Part shown: in pieces, positions 12,092 to 18,106 of the stretch
How the letters are laid out: every line of letters starts with the position of its first letter
Numbering within the stretch: the stretch's first letter is position 1
Source of the DNA: a virus
DNA length: 23,223 nt
Virus record (IMG/VR): IMGVR_UViG_3300042882_000223
Location: 1 to 23,223 of that record
Reading direction: 5' to 3' (one strand)
Position numbers and translations under genes: made by a program
Notes under the pieces: model-generated
What the model was told of the DNA's origin: nothing
What the model saw: only the letters and a program-made list of their open reading frames with translations
Database searches by the model: none

Positions 12092-12163
12092 TTAACGATT
12101 CATTATGTACATTGTTACCTCAAAGCCGTATCGCATTTCTGTAGCTGCTGGTGATGTCCACAT
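12092..12163 (-). CDS. pqqA: PQQ precursor peptide PqqA (phage-encoded)
   Basis: ATG 12163 has AAAGGA 7 nt upstream; 23 codons then TAA. The peptide reads MWTSPAATEMRYG, then FEVTMYIMNR. PqqA of the Klebsiella/Methylophilaceae type is also 23 aa, starts M-W-x-x-PA and ends F/LEVT-x-Y-x-x-N-R/K. The two residues that become the PQQ skeleton, Glu15 and Tyr19, are present with the fixed three-residue spacing, and G13, V16 and T17 are kept. In bacteria PqqD presents PqqA to the radical-SAM enzyme PqqE, which joins Glu to Tyr; PqqB, PqqC and a protease finish the cofactor. No other pqq gene is in this window, so host enzymes would be needed. The gene lies alone, opposite to its neighbours, in a 500-nt gap, and so must have its own promoter. 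It is an apparent auxiliary metabolic gene supporting PQQ-dependent methanol dehydrogenase. The match is by eye but covers all diagnostic residues. Confidence 0.9.
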   Translation of the reverse strand: MWTSPAATEMRYGFEVTMYIMNR

Positions 12164-12182
12164 GATAATTTCCTTTGTCTGT

Positions 12183-12240
12183 AATAATTCAAGAATTATT
12201 CAACACAAACTTTTTTGTATTGAACACATACATAGTAACA
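12183..12240 (-). promoter_or_regulatory. pqqA leader: extended -10 candidate and two RNA hairpins
   Basis: Minus strand, 5' to 3': TGTTACTAT (12240-12232), an extended -10 with no good -35. Then a hairpin TTCAATACAAA-AAAG-TTTGTGTTGAA (12224-12199), with 11 pairs of which one is U-G and would be C-A on the plus strand. Then a second hairpin, AATAATT-CTTG-AATTATT (12200-12183). The two stems share two bases, so they may stack or compete. The second ends 20 nt before ATG 12163. Confidence 0.45.
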
Positions 12241-12317
12241 GAATCAAGCTTTTTACACATCGGCAGAATCATTAGTCTGATATACGCCAAAAGATTAAAC
12301 TTTTTTATAAAAAACAG

Positions 12318-12345
12318 TTGACAGGTTCCGAGAATGGAATATAAT
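12318..12345 (+). promoter_or_regulatory. Plus-strand promoter P2 with shared operator-like element
   Basis: TTGACA (12318-12323), a 16-nt spacer GGTTCCGAGAATGGAA and TATAAT (12340-12345): a consensus promoter. It copies P1 (8689-8716) with the same hexamer spacing and 17 identical bases from the -35 on. The leader that follows contains ATCGGT (12354-12359) able to pair with ACCGAT (12378-12383). AAAGGAG precedes the first gene at 12410. Confidence 0.85.
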
Positions 12346-12409
12346 GGTCACATATCGGTGATTTACAACTACTTGCTACCGATCAATTAAACGCTAAAGG
12401 AGAAATAAA

Positions 12410-12841
12410 ATGGCTTATGTATCAAACTTAAAAAAATTAAATATCAGTGCAGCATTAAGACCTATATTCAAAAGCTACGGTGTTAAGGCTACAATCGCTC
12501 GTGGATCTAATAAATCAACCTTGGTTGTAAATATCTCTGCCGGTGACATTGATTTTGGCTCAGATTACACACAGATCAATGTGTACCATGTAGACAAAAA
12601 CCATACCGGCAAAGCCAGGTTGTTTTTAAATCATGTATTAAACACCATTAAAGATGTTGGTGAATGGTACGATGAAACTGACGCACAGATTGACTATTTC
12701 AATACTGCTTTTTATATTGACATCAATGTTGGCAAATGGAATAAGCCATATGTTAATACCAAAAAAACAAGCTTATCAAATGTACTTGCGTTTGACGCAT
12801 TGCAAGAGCTAGGCAAACTTCAAGTAGTGTTTGTTAAATAA
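12410..12841 (+). CDS. Protein of unknown function, 143 aa, first gene after P2
   Basis: ATG 12410 has AAAGGAG upstream. The product begins MAYVSNLKKLNISAALRPIF and has an N-terminal helix-strand unit (YGVKATIARGSNKSTLVVNI SAGDIDF in two parts), then a His/Tyr-containing middle (INVYHVDKNHTGKARLFLNH) and an acidic, aromatic stretch YDETDAQIDYFNTAFYIDIN. This resembles uncharacterised phage proteins with a KTx-x-VRG-x-S-x-x-I-x-V core (polyvalent-protein-associated type domains), but I cannot name the family safely. Its strong promoter suggests high early expression. Confidence 0.7.
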   Translation: MAYVSNLKKLNISAALRPIFKSYGVKATIARGSNKSTLVVNISAGDIDFGSDYTQINVYHVDKNHTGKARLFLNHVLNTIKDVGEWYDETDAQIDYFNTAFYIDINVGKWNKPYVNTKKTSLSNVLAFDALQELGKLQVVFVK

Positions 12842-12851
12842 GGGGACAATG

Positions 12852-13148
12852 ATGACTACATTAAATTTATCTATACTAAATTCTTTTGAGCTTGTTAAAT
12901 ACTTTAAACCATCTACAGATACTGAAGATGTTTTATACCAGGCTTTAATTGATGGCGATTATGACAAGCAAGCATTAAACAACGAACTTGATGATTTAAC
13001 GGACAAGGTCTGGAGTCTTGAAAAGAAACTTCAAGAGCTTGAGGATGATTACGAAGATCAACTTGAAAAACTAAAAGATGAGAACTTTGAGCTAGCAGAA
13101 AAAATCAAGGAACTTGAGGAGGAAAATGAAAAACAAAATCACATATAA
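12852..13148 (+). CDS. Coiled-coil protein, 98 aa
   Basis: GGGG lies 6 nt before ATG 12852; the ATG at 12849 in the same frame is also possible. The first 40 residues (MTTLNLSILNSFELVKYFKP...) are mixed. From about residue 40 to the end the protein is a long acidic coiled coil, with heptads in LDDLTDKVWSLEKKLQELED and then EKLKDENFELAEKIKELEEE. It likely forms dimers. Its end overlaps the next gene by 23 nt. Function unknown. Confidence 0.7.
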   Translation: MTTLNLSILNSFELVKYFKPSTDTEDVLYQALIDGDYDKQALNNELDDLTDKVWSLEKKLQELEDDYEDQLEKLKDENFELAEKIKELEEENEKQNHI

Positions 13149-13353
13149 AGATTGCGTAAAACAAAACAAGGCGCTGCTCCGTGAAGAGAAACGCCTTGCT
13201 AAGTTACCAAAAGAAGTAAATATAGATCAAATTATTTCAGACATAGCTTATGCTAAAAGCTGTGGTGTTATTGGCCCTTCTCTTTCGCCATACCTTCAAG
13301 AGAAAATCCAAGAGCGCCTAAAGCAGCGGCAGGACTTGCACCCTGACGGATAA
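13126..13353 (+). CDS. Small basic protein of unknown function, 75 aa
   Basis: ATG 13126 follows GAGGAGG by about 5 nt, a strong site. The product starts MKNKITYKDCVKQNKALLRE and continues EKRLAKLPKEVNIDQIISDI, a basic helical protein. Its last 28 codons overlap, tail to tail, the end of the 842-aa virion gene on the other strand (13268-13353). There is no terminator between the two convergent operons on the plus side. Not recognised. Confidence 0.6.
   Translation: MKNKITYKDCVKQNKALLREEKRLAKLPKEVNIDQIISDIAYAKSCGVIGPSLSPYLQEKIQERLKQRQDLHPDG
13154..13198 (-). terminator. Possible terminator of the late transcript
   Basis: On the minus strand CAAGGCG (13198-13192) pairs with CGCCTTG (13173-13167) across an 18-nt loop, followed by TTTTGTTTTACG. 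It lies about 70 nt past the stop of the 842-aa gene, inside the plus-strand 75-aa gene. The interrupted T-run makes it a weak candidate. Confidence 0.4.
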
Positions 13354-15796
13354 GCTCTACTACTTTGTTCCAATTTGCTTCACTAAAAAATTTTCTAGTT
13401 TTTTGCACATCAGGTCTAGCCAGGGCTAATTCGTTATCTCTGGCTATTTTCTGTTTAATAATATCTCTAACAGACTCTGACTCGCTAATTTTTCTAGCCA
13501 CTTCTGGTGGAGCTTCTGATAAGCGATTTAATAACGCAGCAGTTGCCTCACCTGATCCTGGTTTCGTAGGTAAAATTTCACCTTCAGGACCAAGCTTACC
13601 AAGACCCGGCTCGTAAACACTTTGCCTTGTAGCCTTAAGCGCTTTAGATGGGTAAGCTGCACTTATCTCTGCTGCTTTTTCTTTCATTACCTTGTTGGTT
13701 AAGTTTGTATTGCCACTAAAATCCATTAATGAAATACCACGGCTGCTACTTGCAGGGCTTAAATTAGTACCTTTTAAGATGTTAACAATCTTAGCCATTT
13801 GCTCTTTGGTTGGTTGTTTACCTTCCAGCAAAATAGAAGACTTGCCTTTACCTGCCGTTGTACGAAGCAAGTTTGCAGCACCGGCCTCTTGTGCATCAAT
13901 CAATGCTCTAAATTTCTCAACAGCGCCTACGGCATTTAAGGTTCTAGGATCAATGTCGTGAGAACCTTTAGCAAAGTCTATTAGCACATTGGCAATGTTA
14001 ACTGGGTTATGCTCCATCTCGCCGGCAGAGTTTAAGTAAGCCCCAACACCTTGTTGAGTTGGCATTTGTCTAAGGCCCATTGCAGAGTAAATTGCATCAC
14101 GGTTGCCGGCACCAATAGATGACTCTGGATTTAAGTCTGGAGCTGGCACATCCCAGCGACCTTGGTTTGTGTAAGCCATTTTCTCTTCAGGCGTGGCTGT
14201 AAGCATTGAAGGTACATGGCCAGTATTTGCACCAGGTATTGCTTCGTATGTTGCGCTCATTGTGTGTTTAGGAATGTAATCACCAATGGTGTTATTTGCC
14301 TCTGATACAGCTTGCTTGATGCCTTCCAATGGATTGTCAGATGCGTATTTTGCATTAAAGCCACGGCCATAATAGTCTTCAGCTTTGTTAAGTACCCATG
14401 GCATTTCTTGTAAGTGTGGACCAGCCCAATCAGTACGGCCACCAACACCAAGTGCGTTTGCTCTATCAACGGCCAATGCTGTTTCCGCATCCATAAATGG
14501 GTGCATAGTAGAGCTTGCACCGGCCCTCCAAGGTGCGCCAGCAGGGTCTGTATAACCCCATGATTGAGCTGCCCTGAAATCGTTAACGCCAAACAGGCCT
14601 TCGTTAGGGATTGTAGGGTCATTCTTATTGCGATACTCGCCAATCTTAAATGCTAGATTTGCCGGGCGATCTTCTGCTACGGCAGTATCTAGGTTACGCA
14701 TTGGTGCGCCACGATAGGCCATCTCAGGATCACCCAAAGCCCTAGAGTTCAAATGCTTAAGGGAAAAGCCAAGTTCATTTTCTGGTGATACGCCGGCACT
14801 GTACACAGCGTGTTGCTCTAAAGAGCGTGGCAATTGGTAAGGCTCGTTTGATGCAGCTTGTGCAGCCTTGGCCCGGTCGTACCATGTACCAACCCTTGAT
14901 GGATCGTCAGATGCAGCAATAGCGTTAGCAGCATTGTCAAATTGCGTGTCAAATCCTGATCGCATAGCACCAAGAGCTTGAGGTGAATCTACGGTCCTTG
15001 GAGCGCCTACATAACCACCGCTTGATGTTGGTTTTAAGTGTCTGCCGGCAGCAGCTTGGCGTAATACCTCTGCTTCGCCTTCTGTGTCTTGTAATTTTCT
15101 AAAATAATCCGGAGAAACCTTTTCACCACGCTCAACTGTTTTTGCTACTTTTTCTGTACCGGCTTGTTTTAATACTTTTTTAGCAGCTTTAGCTTCCCTG
15201 GCAGCTTTAGATCCAAATGTGTCTAAAAGCATTTTGTCGGCTTGGCTTAAGTTTGTAGTGTCTACGCTTTCTAGCATTTTAGCCATTGCTTTGGCTTTAG
15301 ATTTTGGTATGGCTGACAAGGCCATGCCGGTGTCAAACATATAGTTTTCGGCCATACGACCAACTTCTGGCGCGACTGCTTTAGCCCCTGCTTTTACGGC
15401 AGATGCTGCCGGGCCAGCTAATGGCAATAAGTTTAATGGATCGCCAAGCATTGCACCTGCTGCCTGTGTCCTAGAATCGCCTAAAGACCAATCTTGATAA
15501 TTTTCTGGGGCTTGCGATAAAGTATGCTCTTCCGAAGTGTTATATGTAGCACCCGGTGATAGTTTTTGCACAAATGGATCTTCAGATGCAGACTCTAACC
15601 CGGCACGAACTAAGTCATTAACAACACCGCCCCTACGCAATGTAGCATAAGCGTTATTGCCAATTTGCCTTAATTGTTTTTTTATGCTGCCGGCCATGTC
15701 TACATCAGATAATGGATTTGCCTTATAGTTAGCACCATAATCTACATCAGATTTTTTAAGCAACGCTTTTGCATAAGCTTTATTTTTATCTACCAT
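13268..15796 (-). CDS. Large internal virion/ejection-type protein, 842 aa
   Basis: This is the largest gene of the window. It is Ala/Gly/Pro/Ser-rich with many short helices. The N-terminus is VDKNKAYAKALLKKSDVDYG; residues about 105-150 hold a hydrophobic Ala-rich stretch (MLGDPLNLLPLAGPAASAVK) that could insert in membranes; a KAMAKM/KAAREAKAAKKVL basic helix follows; the middle has repeated Tyr/Pro/Gly segments (AMGLRQMPTQQGVGAYLN); the end is FSEANWNKVVELIRQGASPA with a short helix. GASPAAALGALG-type ends occur in large phage virion proteins that lie last in late operons of podophages. No lysozyme or transglycosylase motif was found. The role as ejected or tail-associated protein is inferred from size, composition and place. 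The start overlaps the spanin-like stop by one base. Confidence 0.55.
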   Translation of the reverse strand: MVDKNKAYAKALLKKSDVDYGANYKANPLSDVDMAGSIKKQLRQIGNNAYATLRRGGVVNDLVRAGLESASEDPFVQKLSPGATYNTSEEHTLSQAPENYQDWSLGDSRTQAAGAMLGDPLNLLPLAGPAASAVKAGAKAVAPEVGRMAENYMFDTGMALSAIPKSKAKAMAKMLESVDTTNLSQADKMLLDTFGSKAAREAKAAKKVLKQAGTEKVAKTVERGEKVSPDYFRKLQDTEGEAEVLRQAAAGRHLKPTSSGGYVGAPRTVDSPQALGAMRSGFDTQFDNAANAIAASDDPSRVGTWYDRAKAAQAASNEPYQLPRSLEQHAVYSAGVSPENELGFSLKHLNSRALGDPEMAYRGAPMRNLDTAVAEDRPANLAFKIGEYRNKNDPTIPNEGLFGVNDFRAAQSWGYTDPAGAPWRAGASSTMHPFMDAETALAVDRANALGVGGRTDWAGPHLQEMPWVLNKAEDYYGRGFNAKYASDNPLEGIKQAVSEANNTIGDYIPKHTMSATYEAIPGANTGHVPSMLTATPEEKMAYTNQGRWDVPAPDLNPESSIGAGNRDAIYSAMGLRQMPTQQGVGAYLNSAGEMEHNPVNIANVLIDFAKGSHDIDPRTLNAVGAVEKFRALIDAQEAGAANLLRTTAGKGKSSILLEGKQPTKEQMAKIVNILKGTNLSPASSSRGISLMDFSGNTNLTNKVMKEKAAEISAAYPSKALKATRQSVYEPGLGKLGPEGEILPTKPGSGEATAALLNRLSEAPPEVARKISESESVRDIIKQKIARDNELALARPDVQKTRKFFSEANWNKVVELIRQGASPAAALGALGFSLEGMAKEKGQ

Positions 15797-15999
15797 TATC
15801 GTCTTTCCAATTCTAAAATATATTTACCTAGCTTTGCTGTGTCTTCTTTACTTAAGCAAATACCGCCATCAATCTTTTGGACGTTGAGGATCGGTTTGAG
15901 GGGATACGGCTTTGGCATGGTAGTCGTGCAAGCTATCAAAATGCTGCTCAAACCAATCAGCAGGAGCTGCCTCAATTTGCTCACTTTCTTGTTGCACAT
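15796..15999 (-). CDS. Rz1-like outer-membrane spanin lipoprotein (putative)
   Basis: The 67-aa product has a basic start (MCNKKVSKLRQ), a hydrophobic segment LLLIGLSSILIAC and a lipobox (I-L-I-A-C), so Cys24 would be lipidated after signal cleavage. The mature part begins TTTMPKPYPLKPI, proline-rich as in o-spanins, and ends in a helix ICLSKEDTAKLGKYILELER. ATG 15999 has AGGAG 7 nt upstream. It overlaps the 68-aa gene by 131 nt in another frame, the nested arrangement well known for Rz/Rz1. Outer-membrane fusion at the last step of lysis is the expected job. Confidence 0.7.
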   Translation of the reverse strand: MCNKKVSKLRQLLLIGLSSILIACTTTMPKPYPLKPILNVQKIDGGICLSKEDTAKLGKYILELERR

Positions 16000-16075
16000 C
16001 TTTCTGCTCCTTTTTAGCTGCCCACTCTTGGTATAGAGTAAGCAGCCTATCTATAATTGCTAACAGGTATTTCAT
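15869..16075 (-). CDS. Lysis-cassette protein, possible inner spanin partner, 68 aa
   Basis: ATG 16075 overlaps the holin-like stop as ATGA. The protein opens with a weakly hydrophobic, amphipathic stretch MKYLLAIIDRLLTLYQEWAA, then a charged helix KKEQKDVQQESEQIEAAPAD and WFEQHFDSLHDYHAKA. The A-D-W-F-x-x-H-F motif is shared by many short phage proteins found beside lysis genes. Its position, overlapped by the Rz1-like gene, is that of Rz, but the N-terminal helix is a poor membrane anchor and the coiled coil is short. So i-spanin is only one option. Confidence 0.6.
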   Translation of the reverse strand: MKYLLAIIDRLLTLYQEWAAKKEQKDVQQESEQIEAAPADWFEQHFDSLHDYHAKAVSPQTDPQRPKD

Positions 16076-16239
16076 TTGTCTGCTGTAAACACGCCTAAAG
16101 CGCCTATAACGCTTAAACCGAGTGCAACAATAGCTTCACCTTGCTCTGGTGATAAAGTCAAGCCTACGGCTGTTAAAAGGGCTATTAGACCCCTCCATGT
16201 AGATGATTCTTTGCCACGAGCTAATAAAAATGCTTTCAT
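16072..16239 (-). CDS. Holin-like small membrane protein, 55 aa
   Basis: ATG 16239 has AAGGAG 6 nt upstream. The product starts MKAFLLARGKESSTWRGLIA, then LLTAVGLTLSPEQGEAIVAL and GLSVIGALGVFTADK. Two hydrophobic segments (RGLIALLTAVGLTL; AIVALGLSVIGALGVF) are joined by the SPEQGE turn. The TWRGLI-x-LLTA-x-G-x-x-x-x-P-E-Q-x-x-x-I motif is common in phage proteins annotated as putative holins. It lies 2 nt after the endolysin gene and before the spanin pair, which supports a role in timing of lysis. Confidence 0.75.
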   Translation of the reverse strand: MKAFLLARGKESSTWRGLIALLTAVGLTLSPEQGEAIVALGLSVIGALGVFTADK

Positions 16240-16241
16240 AA

Positions 16242-16679
16242 CTACTCCTTAAAAGGTTTGTAAGATGGTTTGCCGTTCATAAAGGTTGCTGTTAAGAATT
16301 GCTGACGCATTTTAGGGTCAAACGATACATGAACCCAAGTGCCTTCCTCAATAACTTGGTCAACCTTAATGCCTGACTTAAATAAAGCTTTTACGACATC
16401 AATAGGCTTTCCAAACCCAGCGCAAGTAAAGTCAGCAGCTAGACCGTCCATGTGAGCAGAGTTGACAGAGCCGCCTATCTTGCGATTAAGCTCCATGCAA
16501 CGAAAGGCAGAGCTAATCCGTAATGGATGGCCTAAGAATGTGCGTATTTTTTCAAGGTTGTCAGCTAGTGTTTTTAGGTTGTTTTTAACTGCCTGGGATG
16601 GGTTGTTGTTAATGCCGTTACGAACTGCTGTTTGTGAGAAGGTTAACTCTTCAAGCGTAAAATGCTCGCTCAATTTCAC
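16242..16679 (-). CDS. Endolysin, M15-type peptidase
   Basis: This 145-aa zinc peptidase cuts the peptide stem of murein. The metal site is SAHMDGLAADF (His76 and Asp83) with WVHVSF (His117), and Glu111 or Glu112 in IEEGTWVH is the likely base. ISSAFRCMELNRKIGGSVNS is the classic M15_3 segment before the first ligand. The N-terminus MKLSEHFTLEELTFSQTAVR is the familiar start of these phage and prophage enzymes. No signal peptide, so it needs the holin. Length is normal. ATG 16679 overlaps the DUF5856 stop by 4 nt. Confidence 0.9.
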   Translation of the reverse strand: MKLSEHFTLEELTFSQTAVRNGINNNPSQAVKNNLKTLADNLEKIRTFLGHPLRISSAFRCMELNRKIGGSVNSAHMDGLAADFTCAGFGKPIDVVKALFKSGIKVDQVIEEGTWVHVSFDPKMRQQFLTATFMNGKPSYKPFKE

Positions 16680-17038
16680 TTTAGGTTTTCCAATTTGTAA
16701 ATTAGGCTCAAGAATTCACCTATTATTTCGTCCACAATGTTCTGTAACGCAGAATCATCTTTAGGTATGCACTTGTAACGATTCTTCTCAACATAAGCTA
16801 GTTTTTCAGCTATGCAGTAGATAGGCTCTTTATACTTTTCTTCTTCAGTCAGTATGGGTATCTCTTTAATAATTCCATGACGGCCTTGGTAAGCTTCTGT
16901 TAGCTTGTCAGCTAGGCCAGCTATGTCCTCATAGAAATGGCCTAATGCTTTGTGTTGAGAATAACTTTTAGTGCGTAGGTGTTCTCTGTGCGCTACATCT
17001 CTAGCTAAAAACAATGTTGCTATAAATTCACCAATCAT
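16676..17038 (-). CDS. DUF5856 protein, ferritin-like fold expected
   Basis: The 120-aa product begins MIGEFIATLFLARDVAHREH, then LRTKSYSQHKALGHFYEDIA and GLADKLTEAYQGRHGII. The LF-x-ARD-x-AHR-x-HL-x-T-x-S-x-x-x-H-x-AL-x-x-FY motif is that of phage DUF5856 proteins, which look like small four-helix, Dps/ferritin-like proteins. Several His and Glu residues fit metal binding. Whether it stores iron, binds DNA or has another role is unknown. It sits between a zinc-ribbon peptide (ATGA overlap) and the endolysin, within the late lysis cassette. Confidence 0.75.
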   Translation of the reverse strand: MIGEFIATLFLARDVAHREHLRTKSYSQHKALGHFYEDIAGLADKLTEAYQGRHGIIKEIPILTEEEKYKEPIYCIAEKLAYVEKNRYKCIPKDDSALQNIVDEIIGEFLSLIYKLENLK

Positions 17039-17175
17039 ATCTCATCCTCAATATCAATAATTCCAATTAAATCTTCGTCGTAAACATTACACTCATGACA
17101 GACATGAAAGTCTATGTCAGCATCGTCTATCTCGTATGGCTCTCCGCAACACTCGCAGAGTTTGATTTGTTTCAT
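17035..17175 (-). CDS. Zinc-ribbon peptide, 46 aa
   Basis: ATG 17175 overlaps the previous stop as ATGA, and its stop overlaps the next start in the same way. The product has two Cys pairs, CECCGEPY (residues 7-14) and CHECNVYD (26-33), a zinc ribbon, followed by an acidic tail (DEDLIGIIDIEDEI). Upstream GAGGG is about 11 nt away. Such tiny zinc ribbons are frequent in phages; partner unknown. Confidence 0.7.
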   Translation of the reverse strand: MKQIKLCECCGEPYEIDDADIDFHVCHECNVYDEDLIGIIDIEDEI

Positions 17176-17291
17176 AGCCGTAACTTCCCTCGTAGTTTGT
17201 ATAGACGGGCAATTTTACGAGCTGTCCTATCTACACGCCTGACTTTACGACCTCTACCTCTTACAAGTAGCTTGCCGTTTAATGAACGCAT
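17172..17291 (-). CDS. Arginine-rich peptide, 39 aa
   Basis: ATG 17291 (or in-frame ATG 17306) opens a 39-aa peptide: MRSLNGKLLVRGRGRKVRRV followed by DRTARKIARLYKLRGKLRL. It has 11 Arg and 5 Lys among 39 residues and one Asp, so it probably binds nucleic acid. It resembles the arginine-rich motifs of N-type antiterminators or protamine-like DNA condensers only in composition. It starts within 20 nt after a terminator and overlaps the zinc-ribbon gene by 4 nt. The ribosome site is poor. Confidence 0.55.
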   Translation of the reverse strand: MRSLNGKLLVRGRGRKVRRVDRTARKIARLYKLRGKLRL

Positions 17292-17309
17292 TTGATGTAA
17301 TATCATAAT

Positions 17310-17328
17310 AAAAAAGCCCCGAAGGGCT
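17310..17328 (-). terminator. Rho-independent terminator with UUCG tetraloop
   Basis: On the minus strand AGCCC-TTCG-GGGCT (17328-17315) followed by a T-run (17315-17310). The stem starts within the stop codon of the metallophosphoesterase gene. It would separate the virion genes from the lysis cassette unless polymerase is antiterminated. Confidence 0.8.
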
Positions 17329-18106
17329 AGGCATACTTACTCTTAAGATATTTAAGTGTTAATGGCAATTCGTCAAAACGGCCATCCTCTACATCGTATA
17401 ACATGTAGCACCCACGAAAGTGATTGTTACCTTGAGCGCCTAAGTAGTCCTCATTATGCTCGTAACATGACCCACAGATAATAGCTGTCATCTCTTGGCC
17501 GTTAGCTTTCATTGCGTAAGAGATTTGTCTGCCTTGTTGGTGACCAGCAAAACAACTCATGTGTTTTTTAGATAGTAGTGCTGCACTAGAGCCAATAGGT
17601 CTGCCCATAGCACCAGAGGTAAAGTAGTGAGCGTACGCTATGCCGTCAATAACAATAACCTCTAAGAATGGGATAACTTCCCAATCTTGATAAGGCAAGT
17701 CATCAATGGAAATAAGTCCGTCTAGCTTCCTATCCTCGTTAATAGCACGATTAATACGGTCTTCATGGTTGCCTAAAGTTAGCACCATACGAGGTTTGTA
17801 TTGCTTGTGCTTAAAACTTTTAGCTTGATTGTTGTAGTCATATATAGGTTGTAGAAGAGCATCCATAGCCTCTCTAGCAGCCCAAATATCTTTTTGGTAG
17901 CTACGACCTTCAAATGACTTTTTACCCACATCATAAGAAGAAAGGGACTCCATATCAGCGAAGTCCCCTATACATATAATTACATCAGGCTTTTTGTCTA
18001 CAAGGTATTTACCTATGCAGGTTAGGAATGTAAAGTCATTCCCATCTTTAGCCTGGACATCAGGCAACACGAAGTGTGTCTTAGTGGGTTTTGTCAGGAA
18101 GCTCAT
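17327..18106 (-). CDS. Calcineurin-like metallophosphoesterase
   Basis: The 259-aa product (from ATG 18106, MSFLTKPTKTHFVLPDVQ) shows the two-metal site in order: LPDVQ (D-x-Q in place of the usual D-x-H), DVIICIGDFADMES (GD-x-x-D), VLTLGNHEDRI (GNHE/D), AYAHYF and CFAGHQQGRQ (GH-x-x). Many phage members have D-x-Q at the first motif, so this need not mean loss of activity. Substrate unknown: phosphomonoesters, nucleic acids or cyclic nucleotides are all possible. An upstream in-frame ATG 18127 is an alternative start; neither has an ideal ribosome site, since GAGGA lies 14 nt before 18106. The gene overlaps the 58-aa gene and ends at a terminator. Confidence 0.8.
   Translation of the reverse strand: MSFLTKPTKTHFVLPDVQAKDGNDFTFLTCIGKYLVDKKPDVIICIGDFADMESLSSYDVGKKSFEGRSYQKDIWAAREAMDALLQPIYDYNNQAKSFKHKQYKPRMVLTLGNHEDRINRAINEDRKLDGLISIDDLPYQDWEVIPFLEVIVIDGIAYAHYFTSGAMGRPIGSSAALLSKKHMSCFAGHQQGRQISYAMKANGQEMTAIICGSCYEHNEDYLGAQGNNHFRGCYMLYDVEDGRFDELPLTLKYLKSKYA

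Noticed and set aside
14257-14643. 128-aa minus frame inside the 842-aa gene
   Set aside because: Same strand, other frame, His/Leu/Thr-rich composition, no ribosome site; shadow of the virion gene.
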